This document shows positions 14,965 through 23,758 of a DNA stretch of 64,000 nt, in pieces. The notes under the pieces were generated by a model. It was given only the letters and a program-made list of their open reading frames with translations, made no database searches and was not told the DNA's origin. The number at the start of each line of letters is the position of its first letter. Position 1 is the first letter of the stretch. This stretch comes from Roseivivax halotolerans (lineage in GTDB: Bacteria; Pseudomonadota; Alphaproteobacteria; Rhodobacterales; Rhodobacteraceae), in contig NZ_FOXV01000006.1 of assembly GCF_900115815.1 (NCBI RefSeq), positions 1-64,000 on the forward strand, written 5' to 3'. The position numbers and the translations under genes were made by a program.

Positions 14965-15914
14965 TCCTCGGGCTTCGCGGCCGTCTCTGCGCCGTCGTCG
15001 CTGTCATCCGCGTGGTCTTCGAGAACGGGATCTGCGGGCGGCGGCAGGTCGCCCCAGACCGGCGGCGGCTGCTGCATCAGCATTCGCAGTATTCCGACGA
15101 GCTCGTCGCGAAGCTCGCGCCGGTCAGTGACCCGGTCGAGCATGCCGTGCTCGAGTAGGTATTCTGCGCGCTGGAAGCCTTCGGGAAGCTTCTCGCGGAT
15201 CGTCTGTTCGATCACGCGGGGGCCTGCGAAACAGATGAGCGCGTTCGGCTCCGCGATCTGAATATCGCCCAGCATCGCGTAGGAGGCCGTCACGCCGCCG
15301 GTCGTCGGATGGGTCAGGACGACGATATAGGGCAAACCCGCCTCGCGCAGCATCTGGATCGCCACCGTGGTGCGCGGCATCTGCATCAGCGAGAGGATAC
15401 CTTCCTGCATCCGTGCACCGCCCGCGGCCGAAAACAGGACGAGCGGGCGTTTGAGCTTCAGCGCCTCTTCGGCCGCAGCGATGATCGCGTTGCCGACATA
15501 CATGCCCATAGAGCCGCCCATGAACGAGAAATCCTGCGCCGCGGCCACGACGGGCGTTCGTCCGATCTCACCGGAGGCAACAAGCATCGCTTCCTTCTCG
15601 CCGGTGGATTTTTGCGCCGCGCGCATACGGTCGGGATATTTCTTCTGATCTCGGAATTGCAGCGGATCGGCCACCGGCTCCGGCACGGATACTTCCGTGA
15701 AAATGCCGCTGTCGAACAATGCCCGGAACCGCGCACGCGGCGTGATCTGCATGTGGTGCCCGCAATTGGAGCAAACATGGAGATTGTCGGTCAGTTCGCG
15801 ATGGAACAGCATCGTTCCGCAGCTATCGCACTTGGTCCACAGGTTCTCGGGCACTTCGCGCCGCGAGAAGATGGAGTTGATGCGCGGGCGGACGTAGTTC
15901 GTGATCCAGTTCAT
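14961..15914 (-). CDS. accD: Acetyl-CoA carboxylase carboxyltransferase subunit beta
   Basis: About 317 residues from the ATG at 15914, which fits the usual MNWI start; an in-frame Met eight residues upstream is less likely. An N-terminal zinc ribbon carries Cys29, Cys32, Cys48 and Cys51. The crotonase-like carboxyltransferase domain contains [11 protein letters not shown] and [12 protein letters not shown], which help form the oxyanion hole and CoA site. The subunit pairs with AccA to transfer the carboxyl group from biotin to acetyl-CoA, the first step of fatty-acid synthesis. The last 30 residues are acidic and low-complexity. It forms an operon with folC. Confidence 0.96.
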   Translation of the reverse strand: MNWITNYVRPRINSIFSRREVPENLWTKCDSCGTMLFHRELTDNLHVCSNCGHHMQITPRARFRALFDSGIFTEVSVPEPVADPLQFRDQKKYPDRMRAAQKSTGEKEAMLVASGEIGRTPVVAAAQDFSFMGGSMGMYVGNAIIAAAEEALKLKRPLVLFSAAGGARMQEGILSLMQMPRTTVAIQMLREAGLPYIVVLTHPTTGGVTASYAMLGDIQIAEPNALICFAGPRVIEQTIREKLPEGFQRAEYLLEHGMLDRVTDRRELRDELVGILRMLMQQPPPVWGDLPPPADPVLEDHADDSDDGAETAAKPEE

Positions 15915-15986
15915 GCGGCTCTTCCGGGGCTGCGACACGTGCGCCCGACTTATGACGCGAAACCGTGAAATGCAATCGAGTGCGGC

Positions 15987-16865
15987 TCAGACCCGAAGGG
16001 CGAGGCGCGCGGCAAGCCAGCTCACGATCAGCGAGGCGAATTCAAGCGGCAGCGCCGCCGCCACCGCTGCCTCGTCGGAGGGCGAGAACGGGAACGTATA
16101 GAGCGACAGCCCAGACAGCACGCCGTTCATGGAGATCAGCAGAATCACCACCGCATTGTTGGCGAAATGGAGCGCGATGGCCGGACCGAGCGTGCCCGAC
16201 CGTGCCGTCAGATCGCCAGCGAGAAGCCCGAACGCCCCTGCCCAGAGCGCGATGCCAAGCGCGTTCGACCCGAACGTGCCCGCCGCGTAATGGCCCGCCG
16301 CGAAGAGCGCCGCTTGCGGGATCAGCCATAATGCAGGATGCCGGAACCGCCCGGCGAGCTGGCTCTGCAGGTAGCCGCGAAAGAATACCTCCTCCGCGCC
16401 GGTCTGGATCAGGAGGCCGAGAAGCGCGAAGGGCAGGAAGATCAGCCAGCGCGACATGGGCACGTTGCGTGACAGCTCCTGCCCCGAGCCCAGCGTCAGC
16501 AGCGCCAGAAGCACCGCTTGCAGGATCGCGATGGCGACGAGCACCCGCAGCCCTTGGTGCAGGGCCAAAGGCAACGGACCCATCACGCTGGCGATGCCGC
16601 GTCCGTGCAACAGCCGGGCCGCGAGGAAGGCTCCGATGGCCAGCGCTCCCATCGCGTAGAGGATCACCAAGAGCCCGCCCGGTGTCGTTCCGCTGAGCGC
16701 GCCCTGGATCAGCTCGCTGCCGCCAAGGGCCAGCGCGCCGAAAAGCGCTGCCTGGCTGATGGCGAGGGCGGTGAGGCCCGCAAGCGCGAGCCCGGCCAGA
16801 AGCCGCCAGATCTGCGGCTTGGCGCGGGCCTCCTCGATCACGGGGCCATAGGCGGCATAGCTCAT
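15987..16865 (-). CDS. CPBP-family intramembrane glutamic endopeptidase
   Basis: A 292-residue multi-pass membrane protein with about eight hydrophobic segments. The CPBP/Abi/Rce1 motifs are present: EEVFFRGYL (Glu158, Glu159, Arg163), a Phe-x-x-x-His element (LFAAGHY, His192), and a later HFANN (His near 238) with the Asn that completes the site. Rce1-like members cleave prenylated proteins. Bacterial ones act in bacteriocin immunity, signalling or peptide processing, and the substrate here is unknown. The start overlaps the desaturase stop by 4 bases (ATGA), so it is the second gene of that operon. Confidence 0.88.
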   Translation of the reverse strand: MSYAAYGPVIEEARAKPQIWRLLAGLALAGLTALAISQAALFGALALGGSELIQGALSGTTPGGLLVILYAMGALAIGAFLAARLLHGRGIASVMGPLPLALHQGLRVLVAIAILQAVLLALLTLGSGQELSRNVPMSRWLIFLPFALLGLLIQTGAEEVFFRGYLQSQLAGRFRHPALWLIPQAALFAAGHYAAGTFGSNALGIALWAGAFGLLAGDLTARSGTLGPAIALHFANNAVVILLISMNGVLSGLSLYTFPFSPSDEAAVAAALPLEFASLIVSWLAARLALRV

Positions 16866-17806
16866 GCGGGTTTCGACGACGCACGCGCCAGGACAGAGAG
16901 ATAGTTCGGAGCGGTGGTCATCTTCTCGCCGTGGCCTTTCTCGATCATCAATCTGTGCAACTTCGGCAGGTTATGCGCCGGGATATGCATCACCAGGTGA
17001 TGTTCGAGATGGTAGTTCACCCAGTAGGGCGCAACCAGGGCGCGCTCGATCGGGTTCGCCAATGTCGTTCGGGTGTTCCGAAACGGATCGTTCGAGAACT
17101 CCACAGCGCCGTGCTCGGCGATGTTGCGGATCCGCAGGACGAGCTGGAACCAGGTCAGGAGCGGCAGCAGCCAGAAGGCGAGCCACGCCCACCAAAGGCC
17201 GGAAACCGCCCAGAAGAGCGCGAAGATCACGACATTCGCGATGATCGCTCGTCCGATCACCGGCCCCGAGAACGCCTGCGCGAGATCCTGGCTCGATGGA
17301 CTGCCCTCGACCTCGCCGGCCATCTTGAAGGCGAACATGATCTGCTGCGCCCGCTGCTTGAGGCCCGTCTGCCCGGTGATGTCCCGCAGAAATTTCCGCA
17401 TCAGCGAGGCGCGCGTCGTCGGGAACGGCTTCGACAGGCGCAGGTCGGGATCTTTCTCGGTCTGCGTGTGCCGGTGATGTGTGAGGTGGTAGTGCCGGTA
17501 TTCCGGCAGGTCTGCCACGATGGGCCGCCCGCAAAGCCACTCACCCGCCCATTCGTTCACGGATTTCGTCTTGAAAAGCGCGTTATGCGCCGCCTCGTGC
17601 ATCAGGATCGCAAGACCGAGTTGGCGCGAGCCGATCAGGATCACGGCGAGAAGGAAGGTCAGCGCATTCGGCCAGACAGCGAAGAGGGCAAGCGCGCCGA
17701 GAATCACGCCCCAGGCATGGGTCACGAGCCACGCGCCCCAGAGATCGGACCGGGCCGAGAGGCTGCGGATTTCTTCGGATGTCAGGTAGGCTTTGCCGGG
17801 TGTCAT
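16862..17806 (-). CDS. Membrane fatty acid desaturase
   Basis: About 314 residues from the ATG at 17806, preceded by GGAGG; a longer upstream reading would run across the divergent HAD gene. The three His boxes of di-iron membrane desaturases are present: HEAAH (70-74), HLTHHRH (107-113) and HLEHH (about 270-274), the last within YHLEHHLVMHIP. Four hydrophobic segments flank them. The enzyme would insert a double bond in an acyl chain using oxygen and an electron donor. Its regiospecificity, or use of another lipid substrate, cannot be read from the sequence. It heads an operon with the CPBP protease. Confidence 0.88.
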   Translation of the reverse strand: MTPGKAYLTSEEIRSLSARSDLWGAWLVTHAWGVILGALALFAVWPNALTFLLAVILIGSRQLGLAILMHEAAHNALFKTKSVNEWAGEWLCGRPIVADLPEYRHYHLTHHRHTQTEKDPDLRLSKPFPTTRASLMRKFLRDITGQTGLKQRAQQIMFAFKMAGEVEGSPSSQDLAQAFSGPVIGRAIIANVVIFALFWAVSGLWWAWLAFWLLPLLTWFQLVLRIRNIAEHGAVEFSNDPFRNTRTTLANPIERALVAPYWVNYHLEHHLVMHIPAHNLPKLHRLMIEKGHGEKMTTAPNYLSVLARASSKPA

Positions 17807-17909
17807 GTTCGTATGTCCTCCCCATACGAGCCTGCGGCCCATATTGTGCCCGGTCAAGCCGGACGCGGCGTCCCTTGCCGGGCGCGCCGCGCACGATATC
17901 TCGCCGCCG

Positions 17910-18527
17910 ATGACACAGGATCTGCAACTCATCGCGTGGGACTTCGACGGCGTTCTCAACCGCAACATCGTGAACGGGCGCTTCGTCTGGGCGGACGGCT
18001 TCGGAGCCGATTTCGGCCACCCCTTCTCCTCGCTGCAGGCCTATCTGTCCGGTGACACCTTCGAAGCCATCGTGACCGGCCGCCGCGATCTGCGCGACGC
18101 TGTCGGGGCATGGACCCGCGACGTCGGCTTCGCGCCCGGACCCGATGTCGTTCTCGACTACTGGTTCGCCCAAGACAGCCTGGCGGACCCCGACATGTGG
18201 GCTCGCCTCGATGCCATGCGGGCACGCGGACTGCGGCAAGTCATCGCCACCAACAACGAGGACCGCCGCTGCACCTATATCGAGCAAGAGATGGGCTTCG
18301 GCCCGCGCATCGACGGCATGTTCTCTTCGGGCCGGATGGGCGTTCGCAAGCCTGATGCAGGGTTTTTCGAGATCATCGAGCGTGAGACCGGCGTGCCTCC
18401 GTCCGCGATCCTTCTCGTGGATGACACCGGGGAGAACATCGCCGCCGCTCGCGCGCGGGGCTGGAAGACCTTCCACTATTCCGAGACCGCCGGTCCCGAT
18501 CTCGACAAGTGCCTCAGCCTGTCCTGA
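17910..18527 (+). CDS. HAD-superfamily hydrolase
   Basis: A 205-residue HAD phosphatase-like protein. Motif I is WDFDGVLN (nucleophile Asp11, Asp13), motif II is ATNNED, the motif III Lys is in RKPDAGFF, and motif IV is LLVDDTGEN. A helical cap lies between motifs I and II. This layout fits the HAD-IA group acting on small phosphorylated metabolites such as sugar or glycolate phosphates. The start at 17910 is preferred because motif I then falls at the normal position, and a longer start would overlap the divergent desaturase gene. No neighbour reveals its substrate. Confidence 0.85.
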   Translation: MTQDLQLIAWDFDGVLNRNIVNGRFVWADGFGADFGHPFSSLQAYLSGDTFEAIVTGRRDLRDAVGAWTRDVGFAPGPDVVLDYWFAQDSLADPDMWARLDAMRARGLRQVIATNNEDRRCTYIEQEMGFGPRIDGMFSSGRMGVRKPDAGFFEIIERETGVPPSAILLVDDTGENIAAARARGWKTFHYSETAGPDLDKCLSLS

Positions 18528-18597
18528 CAGGTGTCACACGGCAATCCGTTCGCCGTAGCAGCGTCCCGCTATTGACCCGTCACGGCCGCCCCCGCCC

Positions 18598-18960
18598 GCA
18601 ATGGGGCTTGCCTTCCTGTTTTTCTCCATGGGCTACGACGCCTTCACCGGTCCGATTTTCAGCCAGAACCTCATCGGCCGAGGTGACCTGCGGATACAGG
18701 ACCACTGTAAGGATGGGGCCCATTCCCTCATGGGCTACAACACCAACCAATTCCCGAATTTTTTCATGATTACGGGTGTCATGACGCCGTCCGCGCTGTT
18801 CAACATAGCTCTCGGGATCGAGCGGGACGCGGAGCGGCTCAGCGATCTTGTCGCATACATGGACGCGCATGAGTACGTCGCTGTCGAAGCCGACGCGCGT
18901 ATCTGAGACGTTTTGGTACAGGCGTATTGACCTATCGAGCAGGCTCGAGAAGCCCGGTCA
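18598..18960 (+). pseudogene. Decayed C-terminal fragment of a Baeyer-Villiger-type flavin monooxygenase
   Basis: A plus-strand reading from 18601 encodes the C-terminal part of a flavin monooxygenase of the cyclohexanone/4-hydroxyacetophenone type: MGYDAFTG, then GRGDLRIQDHCKDGAHSLMGY, then NFFMITGVMTPSALFN and IERDAERLSDLVAYM. These match the family order F-A-T-G-F-D-A ... P-N-L-F-M-I-T-G-P-x-S-P-S ... I-x-Y-M. The first 350 or more residues, including both nucleotide-binding folds, are absent. The frame stops at 18906, while the shifted frame continues with SETFWYRR, which could be the next homologous part, implying a frameshift near 18900. The fragment has no ribosome-binding site. It looks like the remnant of a lost gene. 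Confidence 0.7.
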
Positions 18961-19071
18961 CGTCTTCGCTTGGGCCTCCGCACACGCCATAAACCTCGTG
19001 CCAAACCAACCCGGGACAAATTTTAGACATGTTCGGCAGACACCTTGGCGGCACAGAAGGAGAATCTCTTC

Positions 19072-19623
19072 ATGTCCCGCATCTTGATTACAGGTACAGC
19101 GGTCGTCGCAACGATTGCCGCGATTAAGACACTCATCTTGCTGACATTCGTCTTTCCGAAGGCCTCTGTCGGCGTCGTGACGATCACCGGACTATACGTT
19201 CTGTTCTTCGCGCTGACGGCTGCGGTCGCCTACGTGAGCTTCATTCAGCTCCGCGCGTTCCTTGAGCGGCAGCGCAAGGAGAAGCTGGTGCCCGGCGCCG
19301 GTGAGCCGATTGCGAAAGAAACCGTCGTTCTGCGCTACGCGACCGATTGGCGGCTCTCGCAAGCCGAGGCAGATATCGCGATCTTCGTCGCGAAAGGTTT
19401 CTCCAACAACGAGATCGCCGAGATGCGCGGCTGCGCCGTGTCCACGGTCAAATCCCAGCTTGGCAAGATCTATCAGAAGTCGGGCCTCGAATCGCGCTAT
19501 CAGTTGATCTCCTTCGTCACCGACGAGGTCTGCGCGATGGCCAGCGAATCCGCCGATGACACCGCGCAGATCGAGACGCGGAAGGTCTTGCCGCTGACAG
19601 GGCGGGTGACCGAGGCGGCCTGA
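19072..19623 (+). CDS. Membrane-anchored LuxR-type transcriptional regulator
   Basis: A 183-residue protein starting at 19072, with AAGGAG upstream. Two hydrophobic segments (about 7-30 and 37-60) place the N-terminus in the membrane. A LuxR/FixJ-type helix-turn-helix follows at about 98-160 (LSQAEADIAIFVAKGFSNNE, then IAEMRGCAVSTVKSQLGKIYQKSGL), with the usual E-I-A and V-K-x-x-L contacts. There is no receiver or ligand-binding domain. It would bind DNA while anchored, and could sense membrane or envelope state. It converges on the last Tad gene (tadG) with only 33 bases between them, so control of pilus genes is possible but unproven. Confidence 0.78.
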   Translation: MSRILITGTAVVATIAAIKTLILLTFVFPKASVGVVTITGLYVLFFALTAAVAYVSFIQLRAFLERQRKEKLVPGAGEPIAKETVVLRYATDWRLSQAEADIAIFVAKGFSNNEIAEMRGCAVSTVKSQLGKIYQKSGLESRYQLISFVTDEVCAMASESADDTAQIETRKVLPLTGRVTEAA

Positions 19624-19656
19624 TCCCAAGTCCGAAGCCTCGGCTCGCCACATATC

Positions 19657-21429
19657 TCAGCGCACCAGCCTGACGGTTTCGCAATGATGCCCCGTCAGCG
19701 TCAGCTCACCCGCGCCGAGCTCGATGCCAATCTCGGCAAGCGCTGCATCCAGAACGCCGTCGACCGGTGCTGTCACCTGTCCCAGAAGCTGCGTGCGCAG
19801 AACCGGCAGCAGGCCCGAGACGATGGGGCCTGCCACGCCGCTCACGAGACCCGTTTGATCGGGATCCACCCGCAGTTCCAGATGCTCCGGCGCGAAGAGG
19901 TCGCCGACAGCGCTGCTCAAGAGGTCCGCTGATCCGAAGCTCTTGGAAGTCGATCCCGCGGCGATCTCGCCATGCGAGAAGGTAAGCGTCTCGGCGCGCG
20001 AGGTGCCGACCTCGACATGCGAGCGCGCCTGGATCGTGATGCCGGGGATGACGATGTCGGGAAGAAGCGGCACGGCGATCGTCACGTTGACCTCGACAAT
20101 ATCGGCAAAGTCCAGATTGGCGGGATCGATGAGTCCCGCGCCGGCGCCGTGCGATCCAAGATAAAGCGCCGCGACCGACGTGCCGTTGCCGGGGTGGAGC
20201 GGTGTCGGCGCGGTGATGAACCGCGCGGCGAGATCCGTGCTTTCGGTGGGCGCGCAGGCGATCTCGTCCAGCTGTGCCGTCGCGCCGGCGATCTCTGCCG
20301 CGATGGGCAGATTGATCCGCGCGACATCCACGCCGAGACCGAGATTGCCCAGAATAGCGGTCGAAAGCTCGATATCAGTGGAGAGGCGGAGCGCGGCCCG
20401 GCTGAGCTGAACGCCATCCTCGCCAAGCGCGATCCAACCCGATCGGGCAGGCGGCTCGTTCGCTGTGACCTGCACATCCGCGGAAAGAAGGCCCGGCACG
20501 GCGAGATTGACCGGAACTTCGATATCGGTGCCGCCGCTTCTTGCAGCGACCGTGGCGCGCACCACGTCCAGCGCGGAGATCTCGATCTTCGCAAACGCCT
20601 CGGTTGCGGTCAGGCCCAGGGCGCTGTCGATACCGCCGACGAGATCCGAAACGGCAAAGCTTTGTCCCCCGGCCCCGTCCGCCATGCCATCGAGCGCCGA
20701 AGCGAGGGTGCCGGGCAGAAGGGATTGCAGTGCCGCGACCATTCGTTCGGTCGGCACGGCTTCATCGAAGATCGCGGCGGGATTGCGGGGCGGGTTTCCC
20801 ATCAGACCTGACAGCGCCGCGATTAGGGCGCCGGAATCCAGCCTGCGCTTTGCGAGAAGGTCCATATCGCCAGCCGTGATCCGAGCGTTCACGCCGAAAC
20901 TCTGCGCGAGAAGATCGTTCAGCGCCTCGCTGTCGAGATTCGCGACGTGACTGTCGAGCGTGAAGCTGGCAAGTGCGGTCCGCGAGGCAATCGCCGTGCG
21001 GTCGAGGGTGACATGGCTTGCTTCGCTGAAGACACGCGCGAAATGCAGGGGGCTTTCGTCTTCCAGTACGACGCGCACGGCATTGTTGCCTGGATTGCCC
21101 GCGGGCTGCACCGAGAACCGGCTTTCCGCCGGGATCGCGGGGTTTCGCAGGAAACGCCCGTGTTCGAGCCGCGCCAGCGTAGCATCCGGTGCCCCGTTGC
21201 GTGCGATCGCGGCCAAAGCGCGGCTTTCGGCGTTGCCTTGATCCGATATGGCGCTCATCGCGGTGAGGTCGCTCGTCGCTTGAAGCCGTGCCCGGTCGCG
21301 GTAGAGCGAGGCGACATCGACCCCGAAGGCGACGAAACCGAGGAGGACCGTCAGGACCAGCGAGACGATGACGGCCACGCTGCCATCCTCGTCCGAAACC
21401 ATCCGGCGAACGAGATCAATACGCGACAT
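19657..21429 (-). CDS. tadG: TadG-like pilus assembly protein
   Basis: About 590 residues. The ATG at 21429 is chosen because it gives the standard N-terminus: a DEDGSVAVIVSL segment followed by a single hydrophobic helix (about 12-38), the pseudopilin-like anchor of TadE/TadG proteins. It overlaps the tadE 3' end by 14 bases. The rest is a large periplasmic domain of repeated hydrophobic strands and helices, with two Cys residues near the end (CAPTE and HHCETV). TadG-type proteins are minor pilin-like components of Flp pilus machines. A von Willebrand A domain present in some TadG proteins is not obvious here. It is the last gene of the leftward operon. Confidence 0.8.
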   Translation of the reverse strand: MSRIDLVRRMVSDEDGSVAVIVSLVLTVLLGFVAFGVDVASLYRDRARLQATSDLTAMSAISDQGNAESRALAAIARNGAPDATLARLEHGRFLRNPAIPAESRFSVQPAGNPGNNAVRVVLEDESPLHFARVFSEASHVTLDRTAIASRTALASFTLDSHVANLDSEALNDLLAQSFGVNARITAGDMDLLAKRRLDSGALIAALSGLMGNPPRNPAAIFDEAVPTERMVAALQSLLPGTLASALDGMADGAGGQSFAVSDLVGGIDSALGLTATEAFAKIEISALDVVRATVAARSGGTDIEVPVNLAVPGLLSADVQVTANEPPARSGWIALGEDGVQLSRAALRLSTDIELSTAILGNLGLGVDVARINLPIAAEIAGATAQLDEIACAPTESTDLAARFITAPTPLHPGNGTSVAALYLGSHGAGAGLIDPANLDFADIVEVNVTIAVPLLPDIVIPGITIQARSHVEVGTSRAETLTFSHGEIAAGSTSKSFGSADLLSSAVGDLFAPEHLELRVDPDQTGLVSGVAGPIVSGLLPVLRTQLLGQVTAPVDGVLDAALAEIGIELGAGELTLTGHHCETVRLVR

Positions 21430-21844
21430 AGGCCTGCCCCTTGATGGTCGAGAGGTCCAGCCCCAGGAAGCCATTGGCGATATCGAGAAGCGAGCCGTCG
21501 ATGTCGTAGTCGATATTGACGGTAATGCCGCCGGCTGTGCTGTCCTCGTCGAAAGTGAAGCGGGGATCGACCGCGTCCTGGATCAGAAGCGGATAGCGCT
21601 CTCCCGCCTCGTTGAGATAGGTGGTCGCGAGGGCCTCGCGTTCGGCCTGATCGAGCCCGGCCACCGAACTCCGGGCCGCGCCGGCGGCGAGCTGATCGAC
21701 CGAGTGGCTGACGCCCATGAAATAGCCCAGCACGACGGTCCCGAAGAGAAGCGCCAGAAGGAACGGCGCGATCAGCACGAACTCGACCGCGACGGCGCCC
21801 GATGTGTCACGGCAAAAGGCTCGGAGGCGGCTCATCACACTCAT
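21416..21844 (-). CDS. tadE: TadE-like minor pilin
   Basis: A 142-residue protein with the TadE layout: a short basic start, RDTSGAVAVEFVLIAPFLLALLFG with the characteristic G-A-x-A-V-E-F prepilin-like segment and hydrophobic helix at about 15-40, then a small periplasmic domain. TadE and TadG are processed pseudopilins that help assemble or anchor Flp pili. The start overlaps the tadC stop by 4 bases (ATGA) and the 3' end overlaps tadG. A prepilin peptidase for its processing is not encoded in the window. Confidence 0.85.
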   Translation of the reverse strand: MSVMSRLRAFCRDTSGAVAVEFVLIAPFLLALLFGTVVLGYFMGVSHSVDQLAAGAARSSVAGLDQAEREALATTYLNEAGERYPLLIQDAVDPRFTFDEDSTAGGITVNIDYDIDGSLLDIANGFLGLDLSTIKGQAYVAY

Positions 21845-22812
21845 CCTCCCGACAGAATATTGTCGAAGACGCTCAGCGCGGCAGGACCGACGAGGACCAC
21901 GAAAACGGAGGGCATGATGCAGAAGATCAGTGGGATCGTCATCAGGACGGGCAGGCGCGCGGCCTTCTCTTCGATCGCCATCAGCCGGTTGGCGCGCTGT
22001 TCGTTGATGAGCGTCCGCATGGCGCGCGAGAACGGCGTGCCGTAGGTGTCTGACTGGTCGAGAGTCTGGGTAAAGACGCCGATTTCAGGCAGCGGGACGC
22101 GCGCTGTCAGTCGCTCATAGGCCGTGCGGCGGTCATTCGTCATCGCCATCTCGGAGACCATTTCGTGGATGTCCTGGGACAATTCAGGGCAGATGGATGC
22201 CATCTCTCGCGCGACGCGATGCAGCGCCGGTTGCGGGCCGAGCCCCGCCTCGGACGAGATCACCAGCAATTCGAGCATATCCGGAAAGCCCTTGCGGATG
22301 CGCGTCAGGCGGAGCTGGCGTTGTCTGCCGACAACCGCATCGACCCCTTTCGAGAGCCCGAGCGCAATGGCGATGACGGCGGCAGCGGGCATCATCATCT
22401 CGAGGCCGGGCGTGCGCGTCGCCAGAAGCCAGGCAAGCCCCGCGACGACGGCGAGAAGCGGCAGAACGGTCTTGAGGAAGGCGTAGATCAGAAGCGCATC
22501 CCGGCTGCGATATCCTGCGGAGGCAAGCTCCGCCGTGGTCTCGATCGCTTCGCCGCCAAGGACTGCCGAGAACCGCTCTCCGATCCGGGCGACGATCCGG
22601 CGCAATTGCCGCAACGCATGGGCAACGCTGCCGCCACCAGCCTGCCGTGCAGGCGCGCGCGTTGCGGGCGCGGTCCCCGTCGCGCGCATCAACCTGAGCG
22701 CCAGGCGGCGTTGGATGCGTCCGGCCTGCAAGAGGGCGCCGAAGCTGCCGAGCATCAGGCACAGACCACCAAGCGCGATCAGGAAGACGAGCTGCGTCAG
22801 AGGATCAGACAT
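21841..22812 (-). CDS. tadC: Tad pilus inner-membrane protein TadC
   Basis: A 323-residue GspF/type II secretion F-domain protein. It has an N-terminal membrane helix (about 5-27), two central helices (about 108-150), and the cytoplasmic F domain with FPDMLELLVISSEAGLGPQPAL (about 195-216), the hallmark of TadB/TadC. A C-terminal membrane helix (LIFCIMPSVFVVLVGPA) follows. With TadB it forms the inner-membrane platform on which the TadA ATPase acts. It overlaps the tadB 3' end by 8 bases. Confidence 0.9.
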   Translation of the reverse strand: MSDPLTQLVFLIALGGLCLMLGSFGALLQAGRIQRRLALRLMRATGTAPATRAPARQAGGGSVAHALRQLRRIVARIGERFSAVLGGEAIETTAELASAGYRSRDALLIYAFLKTVLPLLAVVAGLAWLLATRTPGLEMMMPAAAVIAIALGLSKGVDAVVGRQRQLRLTRIRKGFPDMLELLVISSEAGLGPQPALHRVAREMASICPELSQDIHEMVSEMAMTNDRRTAYERLTARVPLPEIGVFTQTLDQSDTYGTPFSRAMRTLINEQRANRLMAIEEKAARLPVLMTIPLIFCIMPSVFVVLVGPAALSVFDNILSGG

Positions 22813-23755
22813 CGAGCCGCCCCATCCGCGTCATCGAGAATATGCCCAGACCGATACTGACCAGAGCGACAGCCGCCATGACCCGGCCGCGTCCGTCGGT
22901 CCAGAGCGGCGCCAAGTAGTCGGCGTTCAGAAGAAACAGGACAAGCGTGATGGCGAAGGGCAGGGACGCCAGGATCACTGCGCTCGCCCGCGCCTCCGAA
23001 GACAAGGCCCGTGCCTTCTTGCGCAGCTTGCGACGTTCGCGAAGCTGCGAGGCGAGGCTCTCCATCGTTTCAATGAGGTTGCCGCCGGTCTCGGCCTGAA
23101 GGCTCGTTGCGACAGAGAAGAAACTGACTTCCGCTGTGGGCATCCGCTCTTCCAGCCGCGAGAGGCTTTCTGCGAGGCTGGTGCCCATCGAGATCTCGTC
23201 GTGGCAGATCGTGAACTCGCGCTGGATCGGGCCCTTTGCGTTCTTCACGACGATCTCGAGCGACGCCGAGACCGGCCGGCCCGCTCTGAGACCGCGCGCG
23301 AAGACGTCGAGGGCTTCGGGCAGATCGGCGGTGAAGGCAGCCCGATATCGCGCTTTCGCCATGCGAAGGACAAGCACGGCCACGGCGGGCGGGATCACGA
23401 TCGCAACGGGCAGGGCGATAACCGGATGGAAATGTCCGACGAGGACGGCAAGCGCGTAGAGCGAGAGCGTGCCCAGCGATACCTGCAGGAGAAGTTCCGA
23501 CACGCTCGTGCGCAAGTTCGTCTGTGCGAGCTGTTGCTCGATCCGCGTGAGCAACGGTGACGCCTCGCGCGCGGCGCTCTTCCTGGCGCGCGGTGCGATG
23601 GGTGCAGCGCTATGGGGCGTGCGGTCATCGGCACAGATCCGGGCAAGCCGTCCGTCATGCCGGCGGCGACGGCGATCGGCCATGACGATCAGGCACAAGG
23701 CGCTGGCGACGAACATGAGCGCCGCCGCGCCTGCGAGGAGGGTGGGCATATTCAT
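22805..23755 (-). CDS. tadB: Tad pilus inner-membrane protein TadB
   Basis: A 316-residue protein of the TadB/GspF family. It has a membrane helix at about 5-25, a basic linker, a helix pair (about 90-130), and the F domain starting DLPEALDVFARGLRAGRPVSASL (about 145-167) with SLQAETGGNLIETMESLA later. Two C-terminal membrane helices follow (about 255-310). It forms the inner-membrane pilus platform with TadC. It begins 3 bases after the tadA stop codon. Confidence 0.9.
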   Translation of the reverse strand: MNMPTLLAGAAALMFVASALCLIVMADRRRRRHDGRLARICADDRTPHSAAPIAPRARKSAAREASPLLTRIEQQLAQTNLRTSVSELLLQVSLGTLSLYALAVLVGHFHPVIALPVAIVIPPAVAVLVLRMAKARYRAAFTADLPEALDVFARGLRAGRPVSASLEIVVKNAKGPIQREFTICHDEISMGTSLAESLSRLEERMPTAEVSFFSVATSLQAETGGNLIETMESLASQLRERRKLRKKARALSSEARASAVILASLPFAITLVLFLLNADYLAPLWTDGRGRVMAAVALVSIGLGIFSMTRMGRLDV

Positions 23756-23758
23756 CGC

